Below are positions 10,342 through 21,045 of a DNA stretch of 64,000 bases, piece after piece. The stretch comes from Cantharellus purpuraceus (lineage: Eukaryota > Basidiomycota > Agaricomycetes > Cantharellales > Hydnaceae). The position numbers were made by a program, and so were the translations under genes. The number at the start of each line of letters is the position of its first letter. Position 1 is the stretch's first letter. Location: NCBI GenBank assembly GCA_025174535.1, contig JALBUN010000004.1, positions 310,001-374,000 of the forward strand. The letters are read 5' to 3'. The notes beneath the pieces are model-generated. The model worked only from the letters and a program-made list of their open reading frames with translations. It was not told the DNA's origin and did not search any database.

Positions 10342-13300
10342 GAAATTCCCCCTGAGGATGTTCCTGAAAACCAACTGTTGGATGAAATTGACTTCTCACC
10401 AGAGCTCAATGATGCCAATAGGAAGGCTCTCCAAGATACAGTTCTGGCACATAAAGACGCATTTGGTCTTGATGGCAGACTTGGCAATTATGATGCAAAA
10501 GTTGAAATCAATCTCAGGCCTGAGGCCAAAGAAATTTCACTACCTCCTTATAATGCCTCACCTGCCAAAAGAGAAGTCATTGACAAGCAAATGGATGCTT
10601 GGCTCAGTCTTGGAGTCATTGAACCATCCAAAAGTCCTTGGGGTTTTCCAGCACTTATAGCCTATCGTAATGGGAAACCAAGAATGTGTATAGACTATAG
10701 GAAACTCAATGAGATTGCTGTCCCGGATGAATTTCCCTTGCCAAGACAAGATTCCATTTTGCAGGCACTCACTGGATCTCGTTGGTTATCCACCTTGGAT
10801 GCATTAGCGGGTTTCACACAGCTGCAAATGTCGGACAGTGCCAAAGAAAAAACTGCATTCAGAACTCATAGAGGACTGTATCAGTTCAAATGGATGCCCT
10901 TTGGGTATCGGAATGGACCTGCAGTCTTTCAAAGAGTGATGCAAGGTGTCCTAGCACCTTTTCTATGGGTGTTTGCCCTGGTCTATATAGATGATATTGT
11001 CATATATTCCAAGACATTCAAAGAACACTTGGATCATCTAGACAAAGTGTTCGGAGCTATAGAAAAGTCTGGAATCACCTTATCTCCTGCTAAGTGCCAT
11101 TTGGCCTACCAGTCATTGCTACTGTTAGGACAAAAGGTATCACGGTTAGGTCTATCAACTCACAAGGAGAAGATAGATGCTATACTGGAATTGGCAGAAC
11201 CAAAGAATGTGCATGACCTACAAATCTTCCTTGGAATGGTGGTATACTTCCTCTCATATATACCATTCTATGCATGGATTGTAGCTCCCTTGTTTGAATT
11301 GCTCAAAAAGAATTCAACTTGGGAATGGGGCAATACTCAACAAGAAGCCTTTGATTTGGCTAAGAATGCCCTTGTCAGTGCGCCAGTCAGAGCGTATGCC
11401 ATTCCTGGTCTCGGATATAGAGTCTACTCTGATGCATGTGATGTCGGAATCGCTGCTATACTTCAGCAGATTCAACCTCTCAAAATCAGAGATCTCAAAG
11501 GTACCAAAGGGTATGAGAAACTCAAATCAGCTTATGACAAAGGATTACCTGTACCACAATTGGTGATTCCTGTGTTAAAAGATGAAACTCTCCCTAAGCC
11601 AGGTACTTGGGATAAAGACTTTGAAAACACTATGGTTTCAGTAGAACGAGTCATTGCTTACTGGTCTCGTACCTTGAAACCAGCTGAAAGGAATTACTCT
11701 CCTACAGAAAGGGAGGCGCTTGCATTACGAGACGGTCTTATCAAATTTCAACCCTACATTGAAGGGGAGAAAGTAGTAGCCATCACAGACCATGCAGCCC
11801 TCATCTGGAGTCGGACCTACCAAAATGTTAATCGGCGGTTATTAACTTGGGGAACTGTATTTGCTGCATACCCTGAATTAAAAATCATACACCGAGCAGG
11901 ACGGGTTCACTCTAATGTAGATCCTATTTCCAGACTCAGAAGGAATGTTCCATATCAAGATGGGCCTTCTTCTGATGACTCCATTCCTACTATCCTGGAC
12001 TCGGAACAGGATCCACTTGTGGATTTTTATTCTGATATCTCTCCTCACTTTGAAGCCAGAACTTTAATGTTAATGGCTGCATATGAAGAAGAGAACCAGA
12101 GAATTCCACTGAACGTGCATGCTTCTTCCATCCAAGTCAATACCAGCCTGGAAGAAGATTTCACCATTCCATACGTGACAGCCAAAGGCTATAATCTAGT
12201 CTCTAGCCTTGCTCAGGAAGAGATTCAGAAAATAGTTGATGCGTATGCCAAAGATCCTTACTTCAAAAGGGTCAGATCTGAATTACGACAGGAGTCTAAT
12301 TGGATCAGTCCAAAGCATCCACTCTTTTTTGAAAATGAGGATGGATTACTTTACTTTGAAGATTGGAATGGCAATTACAGGCTATGTGTACCCAAGGCTG
12401 AGCAACCTAATCTTCTAAGTGAAATTCATGATGAAATCACTGAAGGAGCTCATGCGGGTTATCATAAAACGTACAACAAACTGGCTTCTACCTTCTATTG
12501 GCCTAGAATGAGTAGAGATGTCAAGAAGTTTGTTGTAAGCTGTGATATTTGCCAGAAAGCCAAACCAAGGCGACACGCACCTATTGGACTGTTGCAGCCC
12601 ATACCTATTCCAGAAAATCCTTTTGAAGTTATCACCATGGACTTCATTATGGAATTACCCGAGAGCAATGGGTACGATTCCATCCTGGTGATAGTGGATA
12701 AACTTACAAAGTTTGGCATCTTTGTCCCTACTCAAAGCACTATTAATGAGGAGGGAACTGCTCGGATACTGTTTGAACATGTGCTATCCAAATATGGAAT
12801 TCCCAAACAAATTATATCCGACAGAGATCCCAGATGGACCAGCACCTTCTGGAAAGAGATATGCAAGCAAATAAATACTAGAAGAGCTTTAACTACAGCC
12901 TATCACCCTCAAGCAGATGGTCAAACTGAGGTGTTGAACCAGACGCTTGAAACCGCACTACGTTCTTATGTAAGCCCGACGCGCAACAACTGGGCGGCTC
13001 TCCTCTCTCCATTTGCTCTATCCTACAACAACCTCCCACACTCCGCGACTGGATTCGCGCCGGCATTTCTACTGTATGGCTACCATCCACGCACTCCATC
13101 TTCCTACATTCATTCATCTACTCACGGCGTTCACCGGCCTTCCAGCCCGCCGGCCCCGCGACCAGTTGGATCGGTCAATCGCGTTGATTTAATCAAGTCC
13201 CCTGCCAATGAAGTTGAAAGTACAAAAGCTATGGACTTCCTAAGTGAATTAGCTACTTACTGATCTCAGGCTAGAGAAGCCCTGCAATTTGCGCAGGTTG

Positions 13301-13812
13301 CTCAGCAAAAGAATTTCAACACCGGTCATCTGGCTCAAGAATTCGACGTTGGTGATCACGTTCTCATCAATCCCCATTCCCTCAGTCTATTGCATGCTCA
13401 GAAAGGCCTAGGTAAGAAGCTCCAAATGAAATACGACGGCCCCTTTGATATCATACAAAAATTAGGGCCGGCTACCTATCGCCTTCGCATGCCCGCGTCA
13501 TACGGGCTCCACCCTGTCCTTAACATCGCTCACCTCGAGCTCTACTCCTCCTCACCCCCTTCCTTCAGTTCACGACCTCTCAGATCTCTCGAACGCGCTG
13601 ATTTCACACAACTCCCGGAATTCGAGGTTGAGTCCATCATCGGTGAACGATGGCGAAAGGCCCGTAATGGCCGGCGTGTCCAGGAGCTCCTCACGCGTTT
13701 CATCAGATACGACTCATCATATGACGAGTGGCTCCCGCGAAAGAACCTTCGCAACGCTCCCGACCTCCTTCGCGATTGGGATCGACGCGATCGGGGTATC
13801 TCTTGCCACTAG
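10342..13812 (+). pseudogene. Element B pol, 3' part: reverse transcriptase, RNase H, integrase (one stop)
   Basis: RT motifs appear in order: RKLNEIAVPDEFPLPR, STLDALAGF, AFRTHRGLYQF, MPFG and the catalytic YIDD near 10990. RNase H shows YRVYSDA, YSPTEREALA and ITDHAAL (about 11420-11800). Integrase has an HHCC finger (HAGYHKTYNK then CDICQKAK, about 12450-12560). Its DDE core includes MDFIMELP, ISDRDPRWTS and YHPQADGQTEV (about 12640-12930). TGA 13261-13263 interrupts the frame just before LQFAQVAQQ. Translation otherwise continues to TAG 13810-13812. At the same codon copy A has CGA, consistent with C-to-T. No canonical chromodomain is seen. Confidence 0.9.
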
Positions 13813-14009
13813 GGCTTCCTCTATCTATGACTCTCTTATCTCGGCCTTCTACCCTATTCCTTCACCTTCCTAGCTATTCCAAATCCTTTCCCTACTGTTC
13901 TATAAACCCAATATCATGATGTCTTCATTTTACTCAATCCCAACCGCATCTAACTTTTGAAAAACCTCAGCAAATCTTTAGTCTTTCCACCTATCTACTT
14001 CTTTCCACT

Positions 14010-15038
14010 ATGGCTAACTACCCTGATGTGTCTGTCATTGACTTCGTGGTTCATAAAGAAAACGATATATATATACAAGGTGGAGTTCCTGTACCTAACT
14101 ACGGACTCCAATTCACTTCCAACTTCAACTTCTACCAACCCAATCGTTTTGACTTCATCTATCTTGAAGCACCAGCAAGTGAGTATGCCATACTACGCAA
14201 TGACCTTGCCAGCAGCTTCTGGGAGACGTTGAAGATGAAAACTCGATACATTCTCGCAGCCGCTCACGGATGGGACGGCGAGTCAGCCCTTGAACCTCTT
14301 CCTTCTGAGATTCCTCTTGGAAAGCTCCAGGAGATAGATATGATTCCCCCTCCTTTTCCAGCTTGTAACCAACTCTCATTCAACTTCTTCCTCCTCCCAG
14401 AGAAACCCTCTGTCATACGTGAATGGATCCGTGCTTGGCAGAATCAGTCTCGCCAGCTCTCTGCTTGGATCTGCAAATCCAAAATCAATAGTGCACGCAT
14501 CCCAGGCTGCTCCTGGAGGTGGCCAACTTCACCACTCTACTCCCATCCTTTGGATGACGTGTCAGAATTTGATGACGGAATCTCCCAAGCCACTGAGGTG
14601 AACTCCACTATATCTGAGTCCTCTCTCCCCTCTCTCCCAGTCGTTCATGCTTTCAGAGCCCATGCTGAACCTGATGGTCTCAAAAGACCCCGTGGGTCGT
14701 CCCCTTTCGAGGCCAATTGTGATGGTGACGATGCCAACAAGAAACAACTTGTGTTGTGGCAACCTTCAGCAACCCAACTTCGAGAGATGTACCTTTCCCT
14801 TTCACGTGGATATGTTAGCTCATACTCTGCTCCCACGTCTTCTATCACCACTCCTCCCAACTCACCAGCTCCTCCTCCCTATCACAAAAACTCAACTCAC
14901 TCCTATGATCCTCAAGTTCCTAAACCTATATTGACTCATCGGACTCAACTCACGACTCATGTGTTCAAAAATCCTTATGCCACAGGTAACTCTGGAGGAT
15001 ATGAGAGGACGGAAGGGAGGAAAGATGTGCGTGACTAG
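14010..15038 (+). CDS. Element B extra ORF in the env position, unknown function (342 aa)
   Basis: This intact ORF starts at ATG 14010 (MANYPDVSVIDF) and ends 19 bp before the polypurine tract. A 197-bp non-coding gap separates it from the integrase tail. Its N-terminal 200 residues are rich in aromatic residues, with conserved blocks NRFDFIYL, RYILAAAHGW, MIPPPFPA and WQNQSRQLSAW. The C-terminal part is Ser/Pro/Thr-rich with a basic KRPRGSS motif that could act in nuclear import. There is no signal peptide, membrane span or cysteine pattern, so it is not a typical envelope protein. A homologue lies at the same position in copy A (868-1845). I do not recognise the family. Confidence 0.75.
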   Translation: MANYPDVSVIDFVVHKENDIYIQGGVPVPNYGLQFTSNFNFYQPNRFDFIYLEAPASEYAILRNDLASSFWETLKMKTRYILAAAHGWDGESALEPLPSEIPLGKLQEIDMIPPPFPACNQLSFNFFLLPEKPSVIREWIRAWQNQSRQLSAWICKSKINSARIPGCSWRWPTSPLYSHPLDDVSEFDDGISQATEVNSTISESSLPSLPVVHAFRAHAEPDGLKRPRGSSPFEANCDGDDANKKQLVLWQPSATQLREMYLSLSRGYVSSYSAPTSSITTPPNSPAPPPYHKNSTHSYDPQVPKPILTHRTQLTTHVFKNPYATGNSGGYERTEGRKDVRD

Positions 15039-15056
15039 GTCAGGGAAAGAATATTT

Positions 15057-15070
15057 GAAGGGGGGATGAA
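15057..15070 (+). other. Element B polypurine tract
   Basis: GAAGGGGGGATGAA is purine-only except one T and lies immediately 5' of the LTR start TGTATGGG at 15071, where plus-strand DNA synthesis is primed. An equivalent tract precedes LTR A at 1863-1876. Confidence 0.7.
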
Positions 15071-16188
15071 TGTATGGGAACTACCTTTTCCCTATCAAAT
15101 TCCATTTATGCAGCACCAATGTGCTATTCTTTGCTTTTCCATTCCTAAATATCAGCATATATTTGATGCTTGTACCTGGAATGGACTTATTCAAATATTC
15201 TCTATTTTTCCATATTTTTCCGGGAATATTCCATGCAGAACTTGGCTCAGAATCATTTATTTCTGCTGTGCTACAGTTGTGGACCCATAGGCGCCCACAA
15301 ACCTTCACACAGCCGCCTCTCCCCTTTTGGACCAGGCATTTGGCCTGAATTCAAGCTCAGATGTCTCTGATCAATAAATATTCTCTAACTTAACAACCAC
15401 AGCCTCTCAGGGCACTATTTTCCGTGGAGATCATCACCTGAGATGTGGCTATCCATGGCTGTCCAAACCAGTGCAGAAAACAGGGTGGACACCCTTCTTT
15501 TTGCCTGATCAGTGCCTAGCTCAGGGATCAGATCAGCTGATGGGTGATCAAATCAGGTGATTGCCTTGGAATATTCTACCCCTTTCCATAACATTCTAGC
15601 TGTTTCCTTCTATTATTAGATAGAACTTTCCAGAACCATTATTCAGCTCCTGATCAGGGTTAGTCCAGTGATCAGAACCTGTGATTGGCTTGGAATATTC
15701 TACCCCTTTCTTCCACCTTCCACAACCTTCCAGTAGCTTCCATCTATTAATAGGTAGAATATTCCAGAACCATTACTCAGCCCCTGTAAATACAATATAT
15801 AAGGAGGTCATTCTGCCTCTGAAATAGGAACATATCCATCCTATTCTACCCATCTTCTGCACACCAGTGTGACTAGAGTGACACAGTGTCATCCTCTATC
15901 TCAGTAACTGTTGATTACCAGTTCAAGGATCTTTTACAGTTGTGTAACTGTACTTGATTGCACTCAAAGTAGTGATATTCCTGCTTTGGGCGTGAGTGTA
16001 GTATCTGCCTCACATGACTACAAATCTACAGGGTGAGATTGTCTGTCAATAGTCCTGCCATTAGTGCTCTTGTTTAAGTAACTAATGTGTACTGCCTTTG
16101 CAGAGCATTAGAATCTTGAACTCGTGTGAAGCAGTTGCTAGACTACTTCACACATTGCTGTTACCCGCTTCTGAGTGCCACTGGTTGG
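15071..16188 (+). repeat. Element B 3' LTR, left part (U3, R and part of U5)
   Basis: It starts TGTATGGGAAC. A promoter duplication of about 125 bp is visible: two copies of TTGGAATATTCTACCCCTTTC begin near 15566 and 15690. TATATAA is at 15796-15802. The LTR is cut after 16188 by element C, whose target duplication GTTGG is 16184-16188. Without C the LTR would be about 1427 bp. Confidence 0.85.
15557..15802 (+). promoter_or_regulatory. Element B LTR promoter: heat-shock-type elements plus TATA box
   Basis: Two perfect three-unit elements of the form GAAnnTTCnnGAA are present: GAACTTTCCAGAA at 15623-15635 and GAATATTCCAGAA at 15757-15769. Two two-unit GAATATTC sites lie at 15569-15576 and 15693-15700. 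The second three-unit site is 27 bp upstream of TATATAA (15796-15802). This is the consensus for heat shock factor binding; actual response is inferred. The 5' LTR keeps the same elements at 4773-4785 and 4907-4919. Confidence 0.6.
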
Positions 16189-16550
16189 TGTGAGGGCGAC
16201 GCTGATGACGAGGCCACAACAACAAGATACTCAATAAGTGAGAGCCGATAAGAAATAATGCCAGCTGGTACAGCGGATATCCTCAGTCTATACAGCTGTT
16301 TCTGATAAATACATGGGACTTACCTGGTACAGCGGATATCCTCAGAGATCAAGCTGAGGGGATCACACTGCACCAAGGCGAGTCTTTATACTAAATGATG
16401 GAGACGGATAGGAGAACCAAGATAGGGGAGGAAAGATAGGGGAAGTGATAGGGGCAATGAAATAGGGGAGACGCACCCTGACAGGCTACGCTGATAGGGG
16501 TGTCAAGAGAAAATACTAAAAATAGAATATGACTTATTTGAACCCTGACA
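16189..16550 (-). repeat. Element C 3' LTR (362 bp)
   Basis: On the plus strand it begins TGTGAGGGCGAC and ends AACCCTGACA. It appears identical to 22253-22614. It contains a direct repeat of about 22 bp (CTGGTACAGCGGATATCCTC) at about 16274 and 16324. Confidence 0.92.
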
Positions 16551-16603
16551 TCACCTCCCTCTTAATGCATGTCGTCTCGATATGCACTATCGTCCCATCC
16601 ATC

Positions 16604-17041
16604 TCAAGAGAGACACACCCTGAAGCACTCTGCAAGGTCCCTTCTCACTCTCTGCCAAAGTAGAGCCCATGACGAGTGTTGATGGTGACTCTTCTCTGCC
16701 TTGGGGTAAAGTGGGATGGTGAACTCTCCAGGGGATATGGGATTGTTTGTGCTGAAAACTGCCCCAAGTATCATCTCCCCTCCCTCATAGGTGACTTTAC
16801 CGGCGAGCCCTTGGAAGGCATATGGTATGTCATAGTTGCCGATGAATAGAGGGTCCCCGATGTAGTATGTCTGGCGTCTGGATGGATTACGATGCCAGAA
16901 GGGGAAATGAACTTGTGGAGGTGGAGATGGGAGGTTATAATCCTCTACAGCACGTGCAGTATCCCTTGAGTCAACTGACCAAGTGATTGAGGGGTAGGAA
17001 CGGAGTGAGCGTAGAGGGGTGGATTCAGACTGGTAAGGCAT
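16604..17041 (-). CDS. Element C small extra ORF downstream of pol (145 aa), unknown
   Basis: It starts with ATG at 17041 (MPYQSESTPLRS), about 100 bp after the end of pol, and stops about 50 bp before the 3' LTR. Residues are rich in aromatics and prolines (DYNLPSPPPQVHFPFWHR, TYYIGDPLFIGNYDIPYAF). There is no signal peptide or membrane span. No clear similarity to the 342-aa ORF of element B is visible apart from a short RxDLAxxF-like stretch. It could be an accessory protein or a recruited host fragment. I do not recognise it. Confidence 0.55.
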   Translation of the reverse strand: MPYQSESTPLRSLRSYPSITWSVDSRDTARAVEDYNLPSPPPQVHFPFWHRNPSRRQTYYIGDPLFIGNYDIPYAFQGLAGKVTYEGGEMILGAVFSTNNPISPGEFTIPLYPKAEKSHHQHSSWALLWQRVRRDLAECFRVCLS

Positions 17042-17147
17042 GGTGGGTTGGGTAGTGAACGATGATGGTTTTACTGAGGAAGGGGAAGTGGATTCACTGG
17101 CTTATATACAGTTAGTGGAATTTCGGCATGGATGAATTTGGTGGGCG

Positions 17148-20100
17148 CTAAGCTTCACTGTGCCTATTCTGCGGCTCTGAAATGTGTCCAATACCACGTG
17201 TTGGGTTCCTGCCAGCTGTCCAATCAAAGAGGACCTGTTTGGGAGGTTCTGTGAAGTTCTCAAAGCGTCTGAAGGGAAGAGCCGCATAGGTGGCTGCTGA
17301 AATACGCCTTGGGGCTTCAGGATTTTCCTGATGGAAGTCTGCAATGCGCCTTCTAGCCCCACTGGCATCCTTAGCTGGGATCCAGAGGTCGTCAGCAGCT
17401 CCATAGCCCTTCCAACGCACCAGGTATTCCAGTCTTCCTCGGAAAACTCTGCTGTCAAGGATCTTCTCAACTTCGTATTCCTGTACTCCATCTCGAATGA
17501 CTGGAGGTGGTGGAGGAGATGACTGGCGTTCAGGGATGGGATCCTTTTCATAAGGACGGAGTAAGACCACAGAGAACACTGGATGAGTGCGGCCAAAGAT
17601 TGGGGGAAGTCGTAGGCCATAGGCATTTCGTGAGACCACTTTATTAATCACATACGGTCCTAACCATTTGTGATCAAGTTTCTTGGTTGGACGGGTGGTG
17701 GTGATATTTTGTGCATTGAGCCAGACCTTGTCACCAAGTTTGTATACTGGGGCTGCTTGCCGATGGGCATCATAGAATCGTGCCATATCATCTGCTGCCT
17801 TTTCCAGGGCGGAGCGAGCCTCAGTGGTGGCTGTCTCCATACGCTCAGTGAATTCTTCCAGTGCTTCAAGTCGTGTCTCTCGGATTGGCTCTAACCCAAG
17901 CCTTGGGTGTTGGCCTGTATCAAGCATGAAGGGGGTTGATTGCGTGGAGGAGTGGATGCGGTTGTTGTATGTGAATTCAGCAAGAGGAACCCACTCAATC
18001 CAGTCATCCTGGCGCTGATTGACGAAAAGCCTCAAGTATTGTTCAATTTCTTGATTGACCCTTTCCGTCTGACCATCGGTTTGTGGATGATATGCTGTGG
18101 ATGCTGCAACCTTGATCCCCAAAAGCTTATTGAGCTAGCGCATAAATTGAGAGACAAACTGGGTGCCACGGTCACTGATGATCTCCTCAGGAAGGCCGTG
18201 GTGTTTCCACACATGGTCTCGGAAAAGTCGTGCAACTCCTATGGAGTTGATGTCAGAGGTGGTAGGGATAACATGTGCTCGTTTGGAAAGACGGTCCACA
18301 ACGACAAGGAGTGCATCATAGCCATGGCTGATGGGTAGTTCTACAATAAGGTCAACAGATATCACTTGCCACCTCCGATCTGGGACACGATTAGGCAGGA
18401 GTTTACCCATAGGAGGAGCAGGGAAAGTTTTTGTCCGATTGCAGAGGTCACATCCCTTGACGTATTTGGCAATGTATCGTCCAAATCCAGGCCACCAGTA
18501 GCTGCGGGATACAAGTTCTGTTGTTCTCCAGCGACCAGGGTGACCTGTAATGTGAGTATCGTGGTGTGCCCTTACAATGTCATGGCGCAATTTTGGGTCA
18601 AGAGGGACATATACCTTGCCACGATAGAGGACGAGTCCATTCTCCTCGGTCCATTCCTGTCCTCGTAAATTCCGAGAGGGGCCAAGTTCCTTAAGAGCCT
18701 TTACAACCTTTTCATCTCTGTTGGTGCAGTTCCGCACACGTTCCAGGAATATGTCTCCTTCTCCTGTGATCATTTGAGCTTCTGGCCCTGGATAGGTGGA
18801 TGTCGCATCGATGTGGAACAGCTCAGGGCCAAGAAGAATCTGGTTCTGGTTATCTTCCTCCCCCGCTTATGATCTACACGTCGTGAGAGGGCATCAGGTT
18901 TGGCTGAATGTCGTCCAGGACGGTGGATCAGTTCAAAGTCAAAACGAGAATGGTATAGTGACCAGCGAGCTTGTCGACGATTGAGATTTTGAGCTGTACG
19001 GAAATATGTGAGGTTTTGATGGTCGTTAAGGATTTCAATCTTGTATTTGGTCCCTTCCAAGATGTGGCGCCATTCTTCTAGTCCACGGATGACTGAGAGC
19101 AATTCCTTATCATGGATGGCATAGTTGCGCTCTGCATCTGAAAGGCTCTTGGATACAAAACCTACCGGCCTCCATTTCTCATCGTCACAGAGTTGAGATA
19201 GAACAGCACCTGTTGCATATGCTGAAGCATCTGTCTCTAGTCGAAAATGCTTGGTTTGATCTGGGAGGACAAGGATTGGAGTTGACGTGACAAGCTGCTT
19301 GAGTTTATCAAAGGCTTCTTGTTCTGGGCCATCAGGTATCCAAGACCACTGTGTATCTGCCTTTGTTAACCGATTCAGAGGCTTTGCGATATGTGAGAAG
19401 TCCTCAATGAAGCGACGATAGAAATTGATGAAACCCAGGAAGGATTTGACTTCTGTCACATTGCGTGGTGTGGGCCAGTCCCTGACTCCGGCCACCTTAA
19501 CTGGGTCCATAGCTACCTGTCCCTGTGAGAGAATCAATCCAAGATAATCTACCTTCTGTTGCGAGAAAAGGCATTTCTCTGGTTTGAGGTACAGGTGGTT
19601 GGCCCGAAGAATTTCAAGGACAGATTGCACGATCGTGTGGTGTTGTTCTAGGGATTCAGTGAAAATGAGGATGTCGTCCATGAACACTACCATAGTGCCA
19701 TCGTCAATGAGCTCCTTGAAAATGCCATTCATCATCGTCTGAAAGGTTGCTGGGCTGTTTGTGAGACCAAAGAACATGACCAGGGGTTCAAATAGACCAC
19801 GATTGGTTCGAAAGGCTGCCTTCCACTCATCGCCCTCTTTAATACGCACATTGTTATATCCCCATCGGATGTCAAGCTTGGTAAAGTACTTGGCATTGGC
19901 TGCGGCAATTTTATTCATGATGTCTGGTACCAGGGGTAGTGGGTAGGCGTTCTTGATTGTGATATCATTCAGCTTGCGGTAGTCTTGCACAAAACGAAGA
20001 TTACCGTCCTTCTTCTTCACAAAAAGACAGGGGATGCCATGGGTGACTTGGAAGGACGTATACGATGATTCCGTAGGTTCTCCTCAAGGAATGCGTCCAA

Positions 20101-21045
20101 CTCCTTCTGCTCATTTGGGGACATTGGATAGACCTTTGTGCTGAAGGGTTGTGCTCCTGGAGTGAGTTCAATAGCGTGGTCCCACAGTTTTCGAGGTGGA
20201 AGTTGGTCAAAGGACTCCTTTGCAAAAACATCCTTAAATCCCCAGTACGCCTTTGGGACAATCTCCTCAAAGGTTTTGACTGGAGTGGATTCTGCAGCCT
20301 TCTGTGCGAGCTGTTGAGAAACTGTTGAACCAGCATAGATATTCTCCAAGTCTTCTTCTACAAAGATAACAAATGTTCGGTCTCCCTCGTATTGGGGTTG
20401 CCCGTGTGAGTTCTTGCCATTTGAAGGAGTTGTACCAAGCGAATGCTCTTTGTGTTCTGGTACTTCTCCACATGAATCAGGGCAGCGAGTCATCTGTACC
20501 TTTCCTGTACGCCAGTCTACCTCTGGGTTGTGCTTCACAAGCCAGGTGTGCCCAACAATTATGCCAAAGGTTCCCAGGCTTGTGACTGAAAATGTGGCAC
20601 GTTCGGTATGGGTCCCATATGTGCAGATGAGATCGACTTCTTCCTTGATTGAACCTGCTTCATTTGGGGTCCCATCAATGTTATAAACAGGTATGGCACG
20701 TGGTAGAGGGCGTGTTCGAAGTTTCTCTGCTTTGACATATTCTGCATCAATGAACATTCCTGTAGCACCACTATCGAGGAGTGCATCCACAGCTAGAGGG
20801 TATCCAGTGTCTACCGAGTGGATTTTCATGGGAATTCTTGTACATCGACGGATGTCTACAGATCGAAGGTAGAGACGAGGAGGGTCATCATGTTTAGCTG
20901 AAAGTTGAGAAGGGTTTTCAGGCATGGCTGTTTTGGTTTCAGTCTGATGGACAAGGGAGTGTGCGTGTAACATATCGCTTGTGAGCCCTACAGTACATGA
21001 TTCAAGAACTGAAAACCGGTTTGTCAGGCAGGGCATGCTCTTCAC
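17148..21045 (-). pseudogene. Element C pol: protease, RT, RNase H, integrase, chromodomain (two frame breaks, one stop)
   Basis: Protease: ALLDSGATGMFID near 20790. RT: MKKKDGNLRFVQDYRKLND, FMDDIL (catalytic FMDD) near 19680. RNase H: LETDASAYATGAVL. Integrase: HPGRWRT with CDLCNRT, then SVDLIVELP, SDRGTQF and YHPQTDGQTERVNQ. Chromodomain: VEKILDSRVFRGRLEYLVRWKGYG near 17470-17400. The frame changes at a five-base T run (plus strand A run 20021-20025) and at a five-base G run (18860-18864 on plus); one more base in each would restore continuity. TAG occurs at 18137-18135. The chromodomain is known in this clade to steer integration to chromatin marks. Confidence 0.9.

Noticed and set aside
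14010..15038. Envelope gene of an endogenous retrovirus-like element
   Set aside because: Position fits but there is no signal peptide, membrane span or cysteine pattern.
17102..17626. 174-aa minus-strand ORF
   Set aside because: Out-of-frame shadow of integrase and chromodomain of element C.
20017..20025. Programmed frameshift between protease and RT of element C
   Set aside because: The break lies inside a conserved RT block (ASPVFFVKKK) at a homopolymer; a one-base deletion or sequencing error explains it better.
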